A stretch of 64,000 nucleotides of DNA, from NCBI RefSeq assembly GCF_000756815.1, contig NZ_CCVW01000001.1, forward strand, positions 682,001-746,000, given 5' to 3'. The translations under genes were made by a program, and so were the position numbers. Under the pieces are notes generated by a model. That model saw only the letters and a program-made list of their open reading frames with translations, made no database searches and had not been told where the DNA came from. The DNA comes from Legionella massiliensis (GTDB lineage: Bacteria > Pseudomonadota > Gammaproteobacteria > Legionellales > Legionellaceae). Of this stretch, positions 10,222 to 20,549 are shown piece after piece (positions within the stretch are counted from its first letter, which is position 1; each line of letters begins with the position of its first letter).

Positions 10222-11970
10222 CTACCCCCTCACTGTAAAAACCCGACCATTCTGTACAGTGGCAAGCACTGGAATATCCTTGATTGTCATAGATGGCTCT
10301 GTCAGTGGGTCGCGTGCTAAGACTGTAAAATCAGCCCGTTTGCCAATTTCTATACTACCAATTTCATTTTGCAGATTAAGCAGATAGGCTGCATTAATGG
10401 TGACAGCCCGTAGGGCATCCTCTGCTGAGATTCTCTGGCTTGCATTTAAGACACGCCCAGAGGCTGTAACTCGATTCATTGCTGTCCACATGGAATATAA
10501 CGGACCGAGGGGTGTTACCGGCGAATCACTGTGAAGGGAAAAAATAAGTCCCTGGCGTTTTGCTTCTGCAGCATTATCCAAACGATTTGTCCGATCAGGA
10601 CCTAAGACAAAGGAATAATATTGATCACCCCAGTAATAAAGATGGTTTGTCAACAGGTTAATATAGGCCCCTAAATCTTGAGCTAATTTTAATTGCGTCG
10701 CATTCGCCATTTGGCTGTGTTCTATAGTGAAAAGGGTCGGCGTGCGCGGTGCGAAGTTTTGCAAATATTGCAGGCTATTGAGTACGGCAGTTATGGCCTG
10801 ATCGCCATTGCTGTGAATATGAATTGGAAAACCAGCCTCCCAGAACGGCAGTACTTTCTTTTCAAGTGCTTCAGTAGTTGCATTAAAAACGCCATTGGAT
10901 TTGCCATTAATGTAGCCTGGCCAATCAAGGCGAGCTGTAAGTCCCTCTATGGAACCATCAGATACAAATTTAACATGGCCAAAATTTAAATTCGTTGAAT
11001 TTAGCGCCATTAAATGCCGAAGATGACGTATCCCTGTGCCGGCATTTCTAGTTTCCAGGTTGTAAAGTAATTCTCCATTGTAAACAAGCACCATGCGCTC
11101 AGGAAAATTAGGATCTTTGGCTGCTTGTTCTAGAATGGGTACCATTAGCTTCTCTCCTGAGCCCCCAAACATCAGATCGCTAAAGGTGGTTAATCCCAAA
11201 TGTTGTGCGGTGTCTGCCAAGCTATAGAGCGATTGCCTAAACGATTCTTCAGTGAATAATTGATGATAGAAGGTCTTAAGTGCTGGCCCAATTGCCGCCA
11301 TTTCTTTTAACACCCCAGTCGGCTGACCATTGGGCCCCTTGAGTACCCCTGTTAGTTTGCTCTGTGCGTTATAGTCTAGATTCTTAAGTAAGACGCTATT
11401 CACATAAGCAATTTGATCGCTGGCATGTAACACAAAAATGGCTCTAGTCTTAGATACCTTGTCCAGGTCTTCGGCGCAAAGTGTCTGGTCTTTTAATGAA
11501 AGCGGGTCATAGCCCCAGGCAAAGAGCACGGTCTTAGGATTTGTTAAGCGTTTATTTTCTGCTTTAAGCCGAGCAAGTATTTCTGCTTTAGACTTGGCAG
11601 CAGGAATAGTGGTTCCATTGAATCCTGGATAATCCCAATAACCTACATAGGGTTGGGACATTAGAATGGTGAGTAAGGTTAGATGGCTATGCGATTCGAT
11701 AAGCCCGGGAGTTAGGAAATGATTAGCAAAGTGACTATCTACTTTATAACTACCTGGCTTCATCCAGGTTTTCATTTCTTGCAAAGTACCAACAGAAAAT
11801 ATTTTCCCTTCTTTAACTGCAACAGCACTGGCTTCGGGTTGTATTGGATCCATGGTAATGATTTTCTTAGCAACATAGATGGTAACGGCGGGCTGTGTAG
11901 CGTAACTTTCATTAAAAAAACCGATGCAACAACAAAGCAAAAAAGCGAATTTATAATGCGATCCCTGCAT
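10222..11970 (-). CDS. Secreted YtcJ-like amidohydrolase (Amidohydro_3)
   Basis: This is a metal-dependent hydrolase of the amidohydrolase superfamily; the substrate is unknown. From the ATG at 11970 a signal peptide runs to about ESYA (residue 24). The metal-ligand motif HSH is at residues 94-96. Further ligands are suggested by PIHIHSNGDQA, FTIEHSQM and LHSDSPVTPLG. The fold ends with the usual 'IGSIEIGKRADFTVLARDP' segment. I preferred 11970 over an upstream in-frame start at 12072, because only the shorter form puts the signal peptide at the N-terminus. It is a single gene, convergent with parB, with repeats between them. Confidence 0.88.
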   Translation of the reverse strand: MQGSHYKFAFLLCCCIGFFNESYATQPAVTIYVAKKIITMDPIQPEASAVAVKEGKIFSVGTLQEMKTWMKPGSYKVDSHFANHFLTPGLIESHSHLTLLTILMSQPYVGYWDYPGFNGTTIPAAKSKAEILARLKAENKRLTNPKTVLFAWGYDPLSLKDQTLCAEDLDKVSKTRAIFVLHASDQIAYVNSVLLKNLDYNAQSKLTGVLKGPNGQPTGVLKEMAAIGPALKTFYHQLFTEESFRQSLYSLADTAQHLGLTTFSDLMFGGSGEKLMVPILEQAAKDPNFPERMVLVYNGELLYNLETRNAGTGIRHLRHLMALNSTNLNFGHVKFVSDGSIEGLTARLDWPGYINGKSNGVFNATTEALEKKVLPFWEAGFPIHIHSNGDQAITAVLNSLQYLQNFAPRTPTLFTIEHSQMANATQLKLAQDLGAYINLLTNHLYYWGDQYYSFVLGPDRTNRLDNAAEAKRQGLIFSLHSDSPVTPLGPLYSMWTAMNRVTASGRVLNASQRISAEDALRAVTINAAYLLNLQNEIGSIEIGKRADFTVLARDPLTEPSMTIKDIPVLATVQNGRVFTVRG

Positions 11971-12377
11971 GGAGGCTCTCAATACAGATCTACGGAAGAT
12001 CATTATAGAGGGGTAAAAAATGCCCTGTAAAGCGAGTTGATGTAATAGAGATGAAGAGCTGAGATCTTGCAAAAAAGATCAATTATAAAAGAAGAGCTTA
12101 TGTTTTTAAGATTAATTATTAATATTCGGTATTAAGAAATTGAAAGAAAGTCAGCTATTTTCAAGGGTATCAAAAAGAGCATTTGCCTAAATTAAAACCA
12201 AATATTTAGAGAAAAACTTTTAATAACAAGGAGTTATATCTAAGTATTTGAAGCTTGGCTAAGGATCTCGGTCTAAACAAAAGATCGGATGTAAACCTCA
12301 GTATAAAAGGTTCTTTGTTTGCCCAATGTATCTAGAAATGATATTTTTCGCACAATATTTAATCTCCAAGTGATAAG
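11971..12377. other. AT-rich gap between divergent genes
   Basis: No gene was recognised here. The stretch must hold the promoters of the amidohydrolase (leftward) and the 682-aa protein (rightward). A Shine-Dalgarno-like AAGGAG occurs near 12228, but no convincing reading frame follows it. Confidence 0.4.
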
Positions 12378-14426
12378 ATGGCAAAAAATACCTTATATCA
12401 GTTTCTCATTGGTTTTAAACAGGAAGCCGCAGCTCATGGTATTAGAATTGAGCAGGATAGTAATAGACAACAGGTTTCTTATCTTCGTATTTCTTTACCT
12501 GAAATAAATGCTGCTCCCTTGAAATTGCTGGCGCATCATATCAGTGTTTATGCAAATGAAAGTGAATCAAACCCCTTCCTTAGCCAATATCACTACACTG
12601 GACTGTTTATGGATGAGCTGGGTCATACATGGAAGGCACATCTTTACTTTAACGAAGAGGATCTGATCATTCACTGTGATTACACAGTAGTTGCAAATTC
12701 AACCGCTAGTTCTTCCACTGCCCCCATTACTCATACACAGCTAAAGCCACCATTCAGAGATGATGAAATGATGCAGCTGGCAAAATTAGTCTGTGAGCCG
12801 GTTATGAGTTATTTGCGAGTCAGCTTTAATCACAAGGTATCATCGCTTTGCGAAGCCTATCAGCGCCTCGAGCAAGAAGCAACTGAGTTATCAAAAGACC
12901 CACGATGTGAGCATTACCCAGCAAAGCTTGTTGAGATTTGTGGGATTCTTCGTGAACTAGATCCCCTGGTTAGACATTCAAAATATAAGGCTATTCAGAA
13001 TTTTATAACTCGGTTATTGGTTGGATTACAAACTATCGAATCTCAGGATGCTCCTGTTGAGGAAGAGCCTATATCAATATCTGTTGCTGCTTCTTCTGAG
13101 CCTCAATCCATGTCTTTTTTCTCTCAATCACCTAGGGAACCAAAGAAAGAGCGGCAATTAGATGATGAATCGATTGCGGAGTTATCTTTGCGCTTTACTA
13201 ATCTAGAAGAAGCAACACCAGAGGTACAGGTTCAGCAATTTCCCTCTTTGTTTGCTATATTGAACTCCTTGTCATTGTTGCGGGGAGCAGGAAGGAATAC
13301 CCTGGTGAGCTTGCATCAACTTTATAAGGATATGAGGACTTTTGGGGAGCTAGTGTTTAAAAAGTCTTTGCTGTTGGGATACTTTAAAGCTGCCGCGGAA
13401 ATGAAGATGTTTCATCATTTGTTATCCGAACAAGATTTGGAGTTGGCCTTGCATTTAAACAAGGCACTTCTATTAAAATTTATCCTGAAACACGGTGATA
13501 AATCTCTACTTAAAAGGCCAGTAAAGGTTAAGGGCTCTGTGTTTCCTTCGCCTGTTCATGCCTGTATCGGCTTGGATAATTCGAGTAGCTCAATGCATGA
13601 TTGTTTAACCGTATTGGTAAATTTTGGCGCATCCATGCTACAACGATTTGATAATGGACTGCCCATAGGCCACATTATCCTATCGAGGAAGGAATCTAAA
13701 CTTAGGGATGCACTGTATAGTTGTCCTAATAGTCCCGGTCATTGCCCAACATTTTTTAATCATTTGATCAATACACTGCAGGTTTTTATCAATAGCCACT
13801 CAGAAATGGAAGCCAAAGAAAGGGAGTCACTGGAAAACTCGATTAAAGAGTATTCCTATAGAAAAACAGCAGCTTCTTGGACTCAATATATACAAACTTC
13901 TACTTCTGGTAAGAGTTATATAAGAGATCTTGGTTTTGCAACAAGCTTTGCAGATTCTGTGCCACTCATCAAAAAACTAGTGGATGATCTTGATTATTTG
14001 GCGATTCTTGCAGAAAAACAGCAACTAGAAATGTGTTATCTAAAATTATGTAGTAATAGTGACCGACAGGCCTGGGTTAAATCCTCAGGTAGTACTAATA
14101 AGGCTGTATTTAGTGTTGCCCCTGCGACTTTTTTGATGCTGGAACTTGTTCCTTACGAGGTATTTAAGCAAATGATACTAAAAAAGATTCGCCAAGAGAT
14201 AGAAGAGTTAAGAGTTGCTTGTGAGACTTTATTACAAGAAAGTGAAATCTCTAGGAAGAGCAATCATCAATCACAGCGCTCTCGCACTAATCATATTCTA
14301 TGTGAGGCTATGGCAAGAACTGAAGATCAGATAAGCCAATTAGAAGACAGGGGTCATCAATATCAAGAATGCGAAGAATTGAAGGAGCTTGTTGCCGAAG
14401 CACTTACAGAGAGTTATCGGCCCTGA
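12378..14426 (+). CDS. 682-aa hypothetical protein; candidate Dot/Icm effector
   Basis: No family was recognised. The protein is soluble and largely helical. The N-terminus (residues 1-105) looks like a compact alpha/beta region. A Ser/Glu-rich linker is near 225-265. A segment around 330-450 has an ankyrin-like flavour (KALLLKFILKHGDKSLL ... HACIGLDNSSS ... LVNFGASML). The end is a charged helix rich in Glu (ECEELKELVAEALTESYRP), like the E-block secretion signals of Legionella type IV effectors. The start codon has only a weak ribosome site. Effector status is inference from composition and tail. Confidence 0.75.
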   Translation: MAKNTLYQFLIGFKQEAAAHGIRIEQDSNRQQVSYLRISLPEINAAPLKLLAHHISVYANESESNPFLSQYHYTGLFMDELGHTWKAHLYFNEEDLIIHCDYTVVANSTASSSTAPITHTQLKPPFRDDEMMQLAKLVCEPVMSYLRVSFNHKVSSLCEAYQRLEQEATELSKDPRCEHYPAKLVEICGILRELDPLVRHSKYKAIQNFITRLLVGLQTIESQDAPVEEEPISISVAASSEPQSMSFFSQSPREPKKERQLDDESIAELSLRFTNLEEATPEVQVQQFPSLFAILNSLSLLRGAGRNTLVSLHQLYKDMRTFGELVFKKSLLLGYFKAAAEMKMFHHLLSEQDLELALHLNKALLLKFILKHGDKSLLKRPVKVKGSVFPSPVHACIGLDNSSSSMHDCLTVLVNFGASMLQRFDNGLPIGHIILSRKESKLRDALYSCPNSPGHCPTFFNHLINTLQVFINSHSEMEAKERESLENSIKEYSYRKTAASWTQYIQTSTSGKSYIRDLGFATSFADSVPLIKKLVDDLDYLAILAEKQQLEMCYLKLCSNSDRQAWVKSSGSTNKAVFSVAPATFLMLELVPYEVFKQMILKKIRQEIEELRVACETLLQESEISRKSNHQSQRSRTNHILCEAMARTEDQISQLEDRGHQYQECEELKELVAEALTESYRP

Positions 14427-14460
14427 GTATTACCTCTTAGCTTTGTCACCCTAACATAGC

Positions 14461-14544
14461 CCGTCATCCAGATTGCAGTGAAGGATCTCCTGAATGTGGC
14501 ACCGTGCTAATCTCGGAGATCCTTCGCTGCGCTCTGGATGACGG
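14461..14544. repeat. Intergenic repeat, family B
   Basis: This is nearly the same sequence as 5523-5604: GGATCTCCTGAATGTGGCAC, then a short variable loop, then GGAGATCCTTCGCTGCGCTC. It is palindromic overall and lies between convergent genes. Confidence 0.8.
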
Positions 14545-14573
14545 AATGTAGGGCAAGGGGGCGACCTATTACA

Positions 14574-14631
14574 ATCCGGGAATTCGGAGCCACTGCTCCC
14601 GGATTTTGCTGCGCTGCATCCAGGCTACGAT
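14574..14631. repeat. Intergenic repeat, family A
   Basis: It contains ATCCGGGAATTCGGAGCCAC, then CCCGGATTTTGCTGCGCTGC and ATCCAGGCTACG. It is the inverted counterpart of the copy at 9987-10050. It sits next to a family B copy and just before the end of pgk, so it may serve as a shared terminator. Confidence 0.75.
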
Positions 14632-14653
14632 AAGGCAACTAGCCTACTCAAAA

Positions 14654-15841
14654 TCAAACTGTCTCTACCTTTGCTCGCTCTTCCAAAATCGCTACAGCAG
14701 GCAAGGTCTTACCTTCCAGAAACTCAAGGAAAGCGCCGCCGCCAGTAGAAATATAGGAAATCTGCTGGGTCAGATCATACTGATCAACCGCCGCAAGCGT
14801 GTCTCCGCCACCAGCAATTGAAAAGGCATCACTGTCAGCAATGGCAATTGCCAGGGCTCGTGTTCCATAGGCAAATTGCGGAAATTCAAATACTCCTACA
14901 GGACCATTCCAGATAATCGTTTTCGCAATATCGATAATAGCAACATAATGTTTTACAGTTTCTGGACCTATGTCCATAATCATGTCGTCGCTGGCAAGAT
15001 TGTTCAGGGCTTTATTAAAGGCTGGGCAACTGTCAGAAAACGATTTGCCAACTACAACATCCGAAGGTAGTGGCATCTGACAACCATGTTCAGCAGCCAA
15101 CGCTAGAATTTCACGGGCTGAATCGAGTAAGCCTTCTTCATAAAGCGATACGCCCACTTCAAAGCCTTGTGCTTTGAGGAAGGTATTGGCAATTCCACCG
15201 CCGGGGATTAAATAATCAACTTTGGTAACTAATTGTTTTAACAGTGTTAATTTAGAAGAAACCTTGGCACCGCCAACAATCGCGACAATGGGTTTTTCTG
15301 GGTTTTTCAATACATGATGGAGGGCTTCCAATTCACGAACTAGCAGGGGGCCTGCAGCAGCTAACGGCGCGTATTTGGCCACACCATGGGTTGAAGCCTG
15401 GGCGCGGTGCGCAGTACCAAAGGCGTCCATGACAAAAATATCGCATAAGCGAGCGAGTTTTTGTGCTAGCACATCATCATTTGCTTTCTCGCCAGGATTA
15501 AATCGCACATTTTCGCAGATCACTAACTCGCCTGGATGCACATCAATTCCATCTAGGTAGTCGTCAACAAAGCGAACTGGGTATTGGAGATTAGCAGTTA
15601 AATAATCTGCAACTGGCTTGAGAGAAAAGCGTTTTTCAAAGCGCCCTTCCTCTGGTCTGCCTAAATGTGAGAGCACCATAACAGCTGCGCCTTCTTCAAG
15701 TGCGGCTTGCAGGGTTGGTAAGGCAGCCTGTAGTCGTTGGTCGCTGGTTATAATTCCGTCTTTGATAGGAACATTTAAATCTTCACGAATCAATATTCGT
15801 TTACCACGAAGACTGAGCTCGCTCATTTTTACTAGATTCAT
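14654..15841 (-). CDS. pgk: Phosphoglycerate kinase
   Basis: Pgk interconverts 1,3-bisphosphoglycerate plus ADP and 3-phosphoglycerate plus ATP. Clear signatures are [15 protein letters not shown] near the N-terminus, [13 protein letters not shown], the hinge region and the C-terminal [10 protein letters not shown] nucleotide site. I chose the ATG at 15841 because AAAGGA lies seven bases upstream; the open frame extends further to 15871. This gives 395 aa, the usual length. It is the last gene of tkt-gap-pgk, 11 bp after gap. Confidence 0.96.
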   Translation of the reverse strand: MNLVKMSELSLRGKRILIREDLNVPIKDGIITSDQRLQAALPTLQAALEEGAAVMVLSHLGRPEEGRFEKRFSLKPVADYLTANLQYPVRFVDDYLDGIDVHPGELVICENVRFNPGEKANDDVLAQKLARLCDIFVMDAFGTAHRAQASTHGVAKYAPLAAAGPLLVRELEALHHVLKNPEKPIVAIVGGAKVSSKLTLLKQLVTKVDYLIPGGGIANTFLKAQGFEVGVSLYEEGLLDSAREILALAAEHGCQMPLPSDVVVGKSFSDSCPAFNKALNNLASDDMIMDIGPETVKHYVAIIDIAKTIIWNGPVGVFEFPQFAYGTRALAIAIADSDAFSIAGGGDTLAAVDQYDLTQQISYISTGGGAFLEFLEGKTLPAVAILEERAKVETV

Positions 15842-15852
15842 TTGACTGTCCT

Positions 15853-16845
15853 TTAACGAGTCATCATACAATTCGCGGTATCTAACATACGGTTAGAAAA
15901 TCCCCATTCATTGTCATACCAGGCAACAACTTTAACAAGATTGCCCAAGACTTTTGTTTGTGTCGTATCAAAAACAGCTGAGGCAGGACAATGATTAAAG
16001 TCACAAGAGACCAGAGGGTCTTCGTTAATATGCAAGATATCACTTTTAGCTTTACGCATGATGTCATTGACTTCAGCTGCTGTTGTCTCACGCTTTGCTG
16101 TAAAGGTCAAATCAACTACAGAAACATTAAGTGTAGGAACGCGCATAGCAAAACCATCTAATTTACCTGCTAGCTCAGGGAGGACTAAGCCAACGGCTGA
16201 TGCTGCGCCAGTTTTTGTAGGAATAATTGATTGAGTGGCTGAACGCGCACGACGAAGGTCAGAATGGCTGCCATCCAATAACATTTGATCTTTGGTGTAG
16301 GCATGGACGGTATTGACTAATCCATGTTCTATGCCTAAGGCATCATGTAAGGGTTTAACAACTGGAGCCAGGCAATTTGTTGTGCAAGACGCATTAGACA
16401 CTATGATATCGGTTGCTTGCAGCACCTGATGGTTTACCCCATAGACAATCGTGGCATCCGCCTCTTTTCCTGGTGCTGAAATCAACACCTTCTTTGCACC
16501 CGCTGCAATATGTTGCATTGCTGCATCGCGCTGAGTAAAGCGCCCTGTGCATTCGAAGACCAGATCAATGCCTAATTCTTTCCAGGGCAGTTCTGCAGGA
16601 TTACGATCAGCTGTGACGCGGATGGGATGATTATCGACGATTAGGTTTGAGCCATCGACACGGACTTCAAAGCCAAAGCGACCATGCGTTGAATCATAAC
16701 GTGTAAGATGAGCAGTGGTTTCTATTCCAGAGACATCATTGATCGCCACAATATTGAATTGGTTTTGGCGGTTATATTCGAAAATTGATCGCAAAATACA
16801 TCGGCCAATGCGGCCGTAACCATTTATAGCGACGCGTATTGTCAT
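15853..16845 (-). CDS. gap: Glyceraldehyde-3-phosphate dehydrogenase
   Basis: This enzyme oxidises glyceraldehyde-3-phosphate with NAD(P) and phosphate. The Rossmann motif INGYGRIGR is at residues 8-16. Asp37 in the IND segment suggests NAD preference. The catalytic Cys is C154 in SNASCTTNC. Length is 330 aa. The TKTGAAS and [12 protein letters not shown] segments are standard. It could be confused with erythrose-4-phosphate dehydrogenase (Epd), but the [20 protein letters not shown] stretch is of GAPDH type. It is the middle gene of the operon. Confidence 0.95.
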   Translation of the reverse strand: MTIRVAINGYGRIGRCILRSIFEYNRQNQFNIVAINDVSGIETTAHLTRYDSTHGRFGFEVRVDGSNLIVDNHPIRVTADRNPAELPWKELGIDLVFECTGRFTQRDAAMQHIAAGAKKVLISAPGKEADATIVYGVNHQVLQATDIIVSNASCTTNCLAPVVKPLHDALGIEHGLVNTVHAYTKDQMLLDGSHSDLRRARSATQSIIPTKTGAASAVGLVLPELAGKLDGFAMRVPTLNVSVVDLTFTAKRETTAAEVNDIMRKAKSDILHINEDPLVSCDFNHCPASAVFDTTQTKVLGNLVKVVAWYDNEWGFSNRMLDTANCMMTR

Positions 16846-16893
16846 ACTACTTCTCCAAATTGCATTGACCCTTTCGATGAGCCAATTTTTAAA

Positions 16894-18882
16894 TTAGTTC
16901 TTCTCTAAGGCCAAGATAATATTGTCTACTGTGATACCCAAATAGTTATAGGCGTCAGACGCAGGTGCAGAAACGCCAAAACGATCGATGCCAATAACAG
17001 TCCCGTCTAAACCAACAAAACGATACCAATAAGTGCTCGATGCTGCTTCAATCGCAACACGCTTACGTACTGAGTTGGGTAAAACCTGTTCTTGATAAGC
17101 ACGGTCCTGTGCTAGGAAACGCTCACAACATGGCATGGAAACAACCCTGATTTTTCTACCAGTTTCACGCATTTTTTCTGCCGCTTTCAGTGCTAATTGC
17201 ACCTCCGAGCCTGTCGCCAAAAGAATGGCTTCGGGAGTTCCCTGACAATCACTCAGGATATACCCCCCTTTAGCAATTAGCTCCGCAGCATTGTCCCCTA
17301 GGGATAACGCGGGAAGATTTTGTCTTGATAGCAACATAGAACTAGGGCCGGTATGATGTTCAAGCGCTTGCTGCCAGGCAACTGCTGTTTCTACTAAGTC
17401 AGCAGGCCGCCATACTTGCATATTCGGGGTCATGCGTAACATGGCCGCATGTTCAATAGGTTGATGCGTTGGGCCATCTTCACCTAGACCAATGGAGTCA
17501 TGGGTAAAGACATAAATAACTCGCTGTTTCATCAACGCGCTTAAGCGTACAGCATTTCGTGCATAATCAGCAAAGACTAAAAAAGTACCGCCGTAGGGAA
17601 TAAAACCGCCATGCAGGGCCAGGCCATTCATAATAGCTGCCATCGCAAATTCGCGTACACCATAGTACAGATAGTTTCCAGAGAAATCATCAGCCCTAAT
17701 CGCTTTTGTACCTGTCCAATCAGTATTATTCGAACCAGTTAGATCTGCAGAACCACCTAACATTTCCGGTAACAGACTTGCAAATTGCTCTATGCATTGT
17801 TGTGAGCTTTTGCGAGTTGCCTGCGCTTTATCATTTTTCCGGCATTGCTCAATAAATTCTTTGGCTACTCTGTCCCAATTATCAGGCAAATCACCATTAA
17901 TACGGCGCAAAAACTCGTGATAATCACTTTGGTGCTGCTCTTGGTAGGCGTGGCAACGAGTCAGCCATTGCTTTTCATCAACCTGTCCTTGTTCGACATG
18001 ATTCCACTGAGCATAAATGTTATCTGGGATTACAAAGGAGGCATGTGGCCAGTTAAAGCATTCCCGTACCTTAGCAACCCCAGCTGCTCCTAGAGGTGAA
18101 CCATGTGATTTTTCGCTGCCAGCAACAGGCGAGCCAAGACCAATAATTGTTTTACAGATAATGAGGCTGGGTCTTCTAGTGTCTTGACGGGCTTGTTTAA
18201 TAGCCTGTTCAATTGCTTGCTGATCATGACCATCAATCGGGCCGATAACTTGCCAGTTATAGGCTTTAAAACGAGTTGCACTGTCATCGGTAAACCAGGA
18301 TTCTACCTTACCATCAATCGAAATGCCGTTATCATCATAAAAGACAATCAATTTACCTAAACCCAAGGTTCCCGCCAAAGAGCAAGCCTCATGGGAAATA
18401 CCTTCCATCAAGCAACCATCACCGACAAAGGTATAGGTGTAATGATTAACCAACTCTAATTCAGGGCGGTTGAACTGAGCAGCTAGTGCTTTCTCAGCAA
18501 TAGCCATCCCTACAGAGTTTGCTAATCCTTGGCCTAAAGGCCCTGTTGTGGTTTCAACGCCAGGTGTATCCGCATGTTCTGGATGGCCAGGTGTTTTGGA
18601 ATGCAATTGACGGAAATGTTTCAATTCATCCAAATTCAGGTTATAACCTGTTAGATGCAACAAGGAATAAAGCAGCATAGATCCATGACCATTTGACAAG
18701 ACAAAACGGTCACGATCAAACCAGTGCGGGTTTTTGGGGTTGTGCTTCAGGAATTTTTTCCAAAGCACGGTAGCAATATCTGCCATACCTAAAGGCATTC
18801 CGGGATGTCCGGATTGGGCTTGTTCGACTGCGTCTATGCTTAAAAAGCGGATGGCATCGGCTAATTCATTGGAAAGGCTCAT
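16894..18882 (-). CDS. tkt: Transketolase
   Basis: Transketolase moves two-carbon units between sugar phosphates using thiamine diphosphate. Seen are SGHPGMPLGMAD, TTGPLGQGLANSVGMA, the ThDP motif starting GDGCLMEGISHEA, and the pyrimidine-domain stretch THDSIGLGEDGPTHQPIEH. The length, 662 aa, is typical. It is the first gene of the leftward tkt-gap-pgk run, about 50 bp before gap, so all three are likely co-transcribed. Confidence 0.96.
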   Translation of the reverse strand: MSLSNELADAIRFLSIDAVEQAQSGHPGMPLGMADIATVLWKKFLKHNPKNPHWFDRDRFVLSNGHGSMLLYSLLHLTGYNLNLDELKHFRQLHSKTPGHPEHADTPGVETTTGPLGQGLANSVGMAIAEKALAAQFNRPELELVNHYTYTFVGDGCLMEGISHEACSLAGTLGLGKLIVFYDDNGISIDGKVESWFTDDSATRFKAYNWQVIGPIDGHDQQAIEQAIKQARQDTRRPSLIICKTIIGLGSPVAGSEKSHGSPLGAAGVAKVRECFNWPHASFVIPDNIYAQWNHVEQGQVDEKQWLTRCHAYQEQHQSDYHEFLRRINGDLPDNWDRVAKEFIEQCRKNDKAQATRKSSQQCIEQFASLLPEMLGGSADLTGSNNTDWTGTKAIRADDFSGNYLYYGVREFAMAAIMNGLALHGGFIPYGGTFLVFADYARNAVRLSALMKQRVIYVFTHDSIGLGEDGPTHQPIEHAAMLRMTPNMQVWRPADLVETAVAWQQALEHHTGPSSMLLSRQNLPALSLGDNAAELIAKGGYILSDCQGTPEAILLATGSEVQLALKAAEKMRETGRKIRVVSMPCCERFLAQDRAYQEQVLPNSVRKRVAIEAASSTYWYRFVGLDGTVIGIDRFGVSAPASDAYNYLGITVDNIILALEKN

Positions 18883-19081
18883 GCGTTCTCTTTAATGCTA
18901 TCATCAGGGGCACTATTGTCGCTCAGAAGCTACTAATCGGCAAGTTGGCTATCTATTCATTGTAGCAATTAGGAGAGAATTAATTTCATCTAACCAGGAA
19001 ATGATGAAAATTATCTTCAAAAATTTACTTTTTGTTTATTTTTTGGGATGATTGCACGGTTTCCACTAATTTATAGGTACT

Positions 19082-20494
19082 ATGTCAGTAGTATTGCAAG
19101 GATTACAGCCCCTAATCGGTGAGCCATTTATTAGGGAGGATGGGAATGAAGCTACTTGGGAGCTTAGCGGGAAGCTTGCTCTGAAGGAGGATGCTTTTTA
19201 TGAGCCCATGGTAACCGATCATCCTATTCTAAATATGCGATACAGCGTGTTATGCGCGCGCTTGGCCCATAACTTGGCCCTTATTGACAAAGAAGCAGAC
19301 TACGAAGAACAAAAAGCAGAGGAACTGACCCAGCAACTTGCTGATGCTCTAGCCTTGGCGGAAATACTAGCTTTTATTTACGGCTATTATCTTTATGTGC
19401 CCAGAGAGGTAAAGCGCTTGCTGGATGAACAAGAGGCTTTTCGTGATTTACTGAAAATGCGCGGTTATGTATTTCCCGAGGCCTCTAAGAAACCGACCTT
19501 AGACGAAAAACAGGCGGTTAGCTTTACTGAATCGTTGAAAACGCACCATAGAGAATTGAATTGGCCTAGATTATTTTCAGTTCGTCTTCGTCGTATATTT
19601 GTAGTTCTACAACCTTACTTCCAAGATCTAAAAAGGTACGGTGAAGTTTTTGGTATGGTTGATCAATTTATTGCCCCAGTACTCAATCATCTCGCCTATC
19701 TCTTTTTTATCCCTAGATTAGCTGTAAATACCTTTTTGCTTTTCAAACATCTTATACCTGGATGGTGGCTGTCTGCGGAAGAAAAAAAGCTAAGTTGGTT
19801 GACTCGTCTCCAAGCGCAATTACAACGACGTTGGTTTGAAATGTTGAATGATACTGCTTGGATGATAGGTGGTTTGCTCAATTGCTATGTATTAATTGGT
19901 GCTTTGGCTCCTGTAGGAATGTATGTCAGTATTTCTCTTTTTTTCTTCGATGTGATACTTGCTGGTGTGAAGGCTTTTATTGAGTTAGGGCGATTGAACA
20001 CACTGCGAAATGAATATAAAGACGCTCTCAATGGAGAGGGGCTAGATCCCGACGCGCGTAAAGAAATAGAAGACTATCAAGTTTATCTCGAGCAACGTTT
20101 TATCAGTGAGCGGAGACAACTGCTACTTAGTGTTGTGAGTACTAGCGCCTTATTTTTAGCAATGTGTTTCGCAATACCGGCTCTTGCTGGAACCCCTGCT
20201 CTTCCGCTTGTTGGGGCTGTTTTGGTGCTTATTATTACTTTGGCAACCTACTTAGTTGGAGAGTGGTTAAAATCTATTAAGCCTTCTTATGACTTAAAAG
20301 GAATTAAAGAAGATGGCACAGCACTATTTGCAAAATCACCCCATAATTTCTTCCATCACCCCAGGAATACCCAAGACTCCGATGAATCAGCAGAGCTGAG
20401 TGACGTAATACCTAGGCCTATACATATATCCAAAAGTTCGCCGAATTTTTCATTGCAGACTGGGACATCTTCTGAGATACCAGGGTATCTCTAG
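19082..20494 (+). CDS. Multi-spanning membrane protein, paralogue of the 3033-5453 protein
   Basis: The function is unknown. Hydrophobic hairpins lie near residues 195-225, 253-300 and 346-395; the rest is charged, with a Ser-rich tail. The central part (PRLAVNTFLLFKH, WWLSAEEKK, FEMLNDTAWM) aligns by eye with the 806-aa protein (CRLGINSILLFKH, WMSEEESK, FAILNDLLW). It lacks the long N-terminal coiled-coil part of that protein. It is divergent from tkt and lies just upstream of prlC on the same strand. A candidate effector or host-membrane protein, by inference only. Confidence 0.8.
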   Translation: MSVVLQGLQPLIGEPFIREDGNEATWELSGKLALKEDAFYEPMVTDHPILNMRYSVLCARLAHNLALIDKEADYEEQKAEELTQQLADALALAEILAFIYGYYLYVPREVKRLLDEQEAFRDLLKMRGYVFPEASKKPTLDEKQAVSFTESLKTHHRELNWPRLFSVRLRRIFVVLQPYFQDLKRYGEVFGMVDQFIAPVLNHLAYLFFIPRLAVNTFLLFKHLIPGWWLSAEEKKLSWLTRLQAQLQRRWFEMLNDTAWMIGGLLNCYVLIGALAPVGMYVSISLFFFDVILAGVKAFIELGRLNTLRNEYKDALNGEGLDPDARKEIEDYQVYLEQRFISERRQLLLSVVSTSALFLAMCFAIPALAGTPALPLVGAVLVLIITLATYLVGEWLKSIKPSYDLKGIKEDGTALFAKSPHNFFHHPRNTQDSDESAELSDVIPRPIHISKSSPNFSLQTGTSSEIPGYL

Positions 20495-20549
20495 CTTAGG
20501 CATAGAACTCAGTGTTACTCTTAAGAAATTTGAAGCTATAGAGGACATT

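Noticed and set aside
15853-16845. Erythrose-4-phosphate dehydrogenase (epd) instead of gap
   Set aside because: The substrate-site stretch [11 protein letters not shown] and the tkt-gap-pgk context favour GAPDH.
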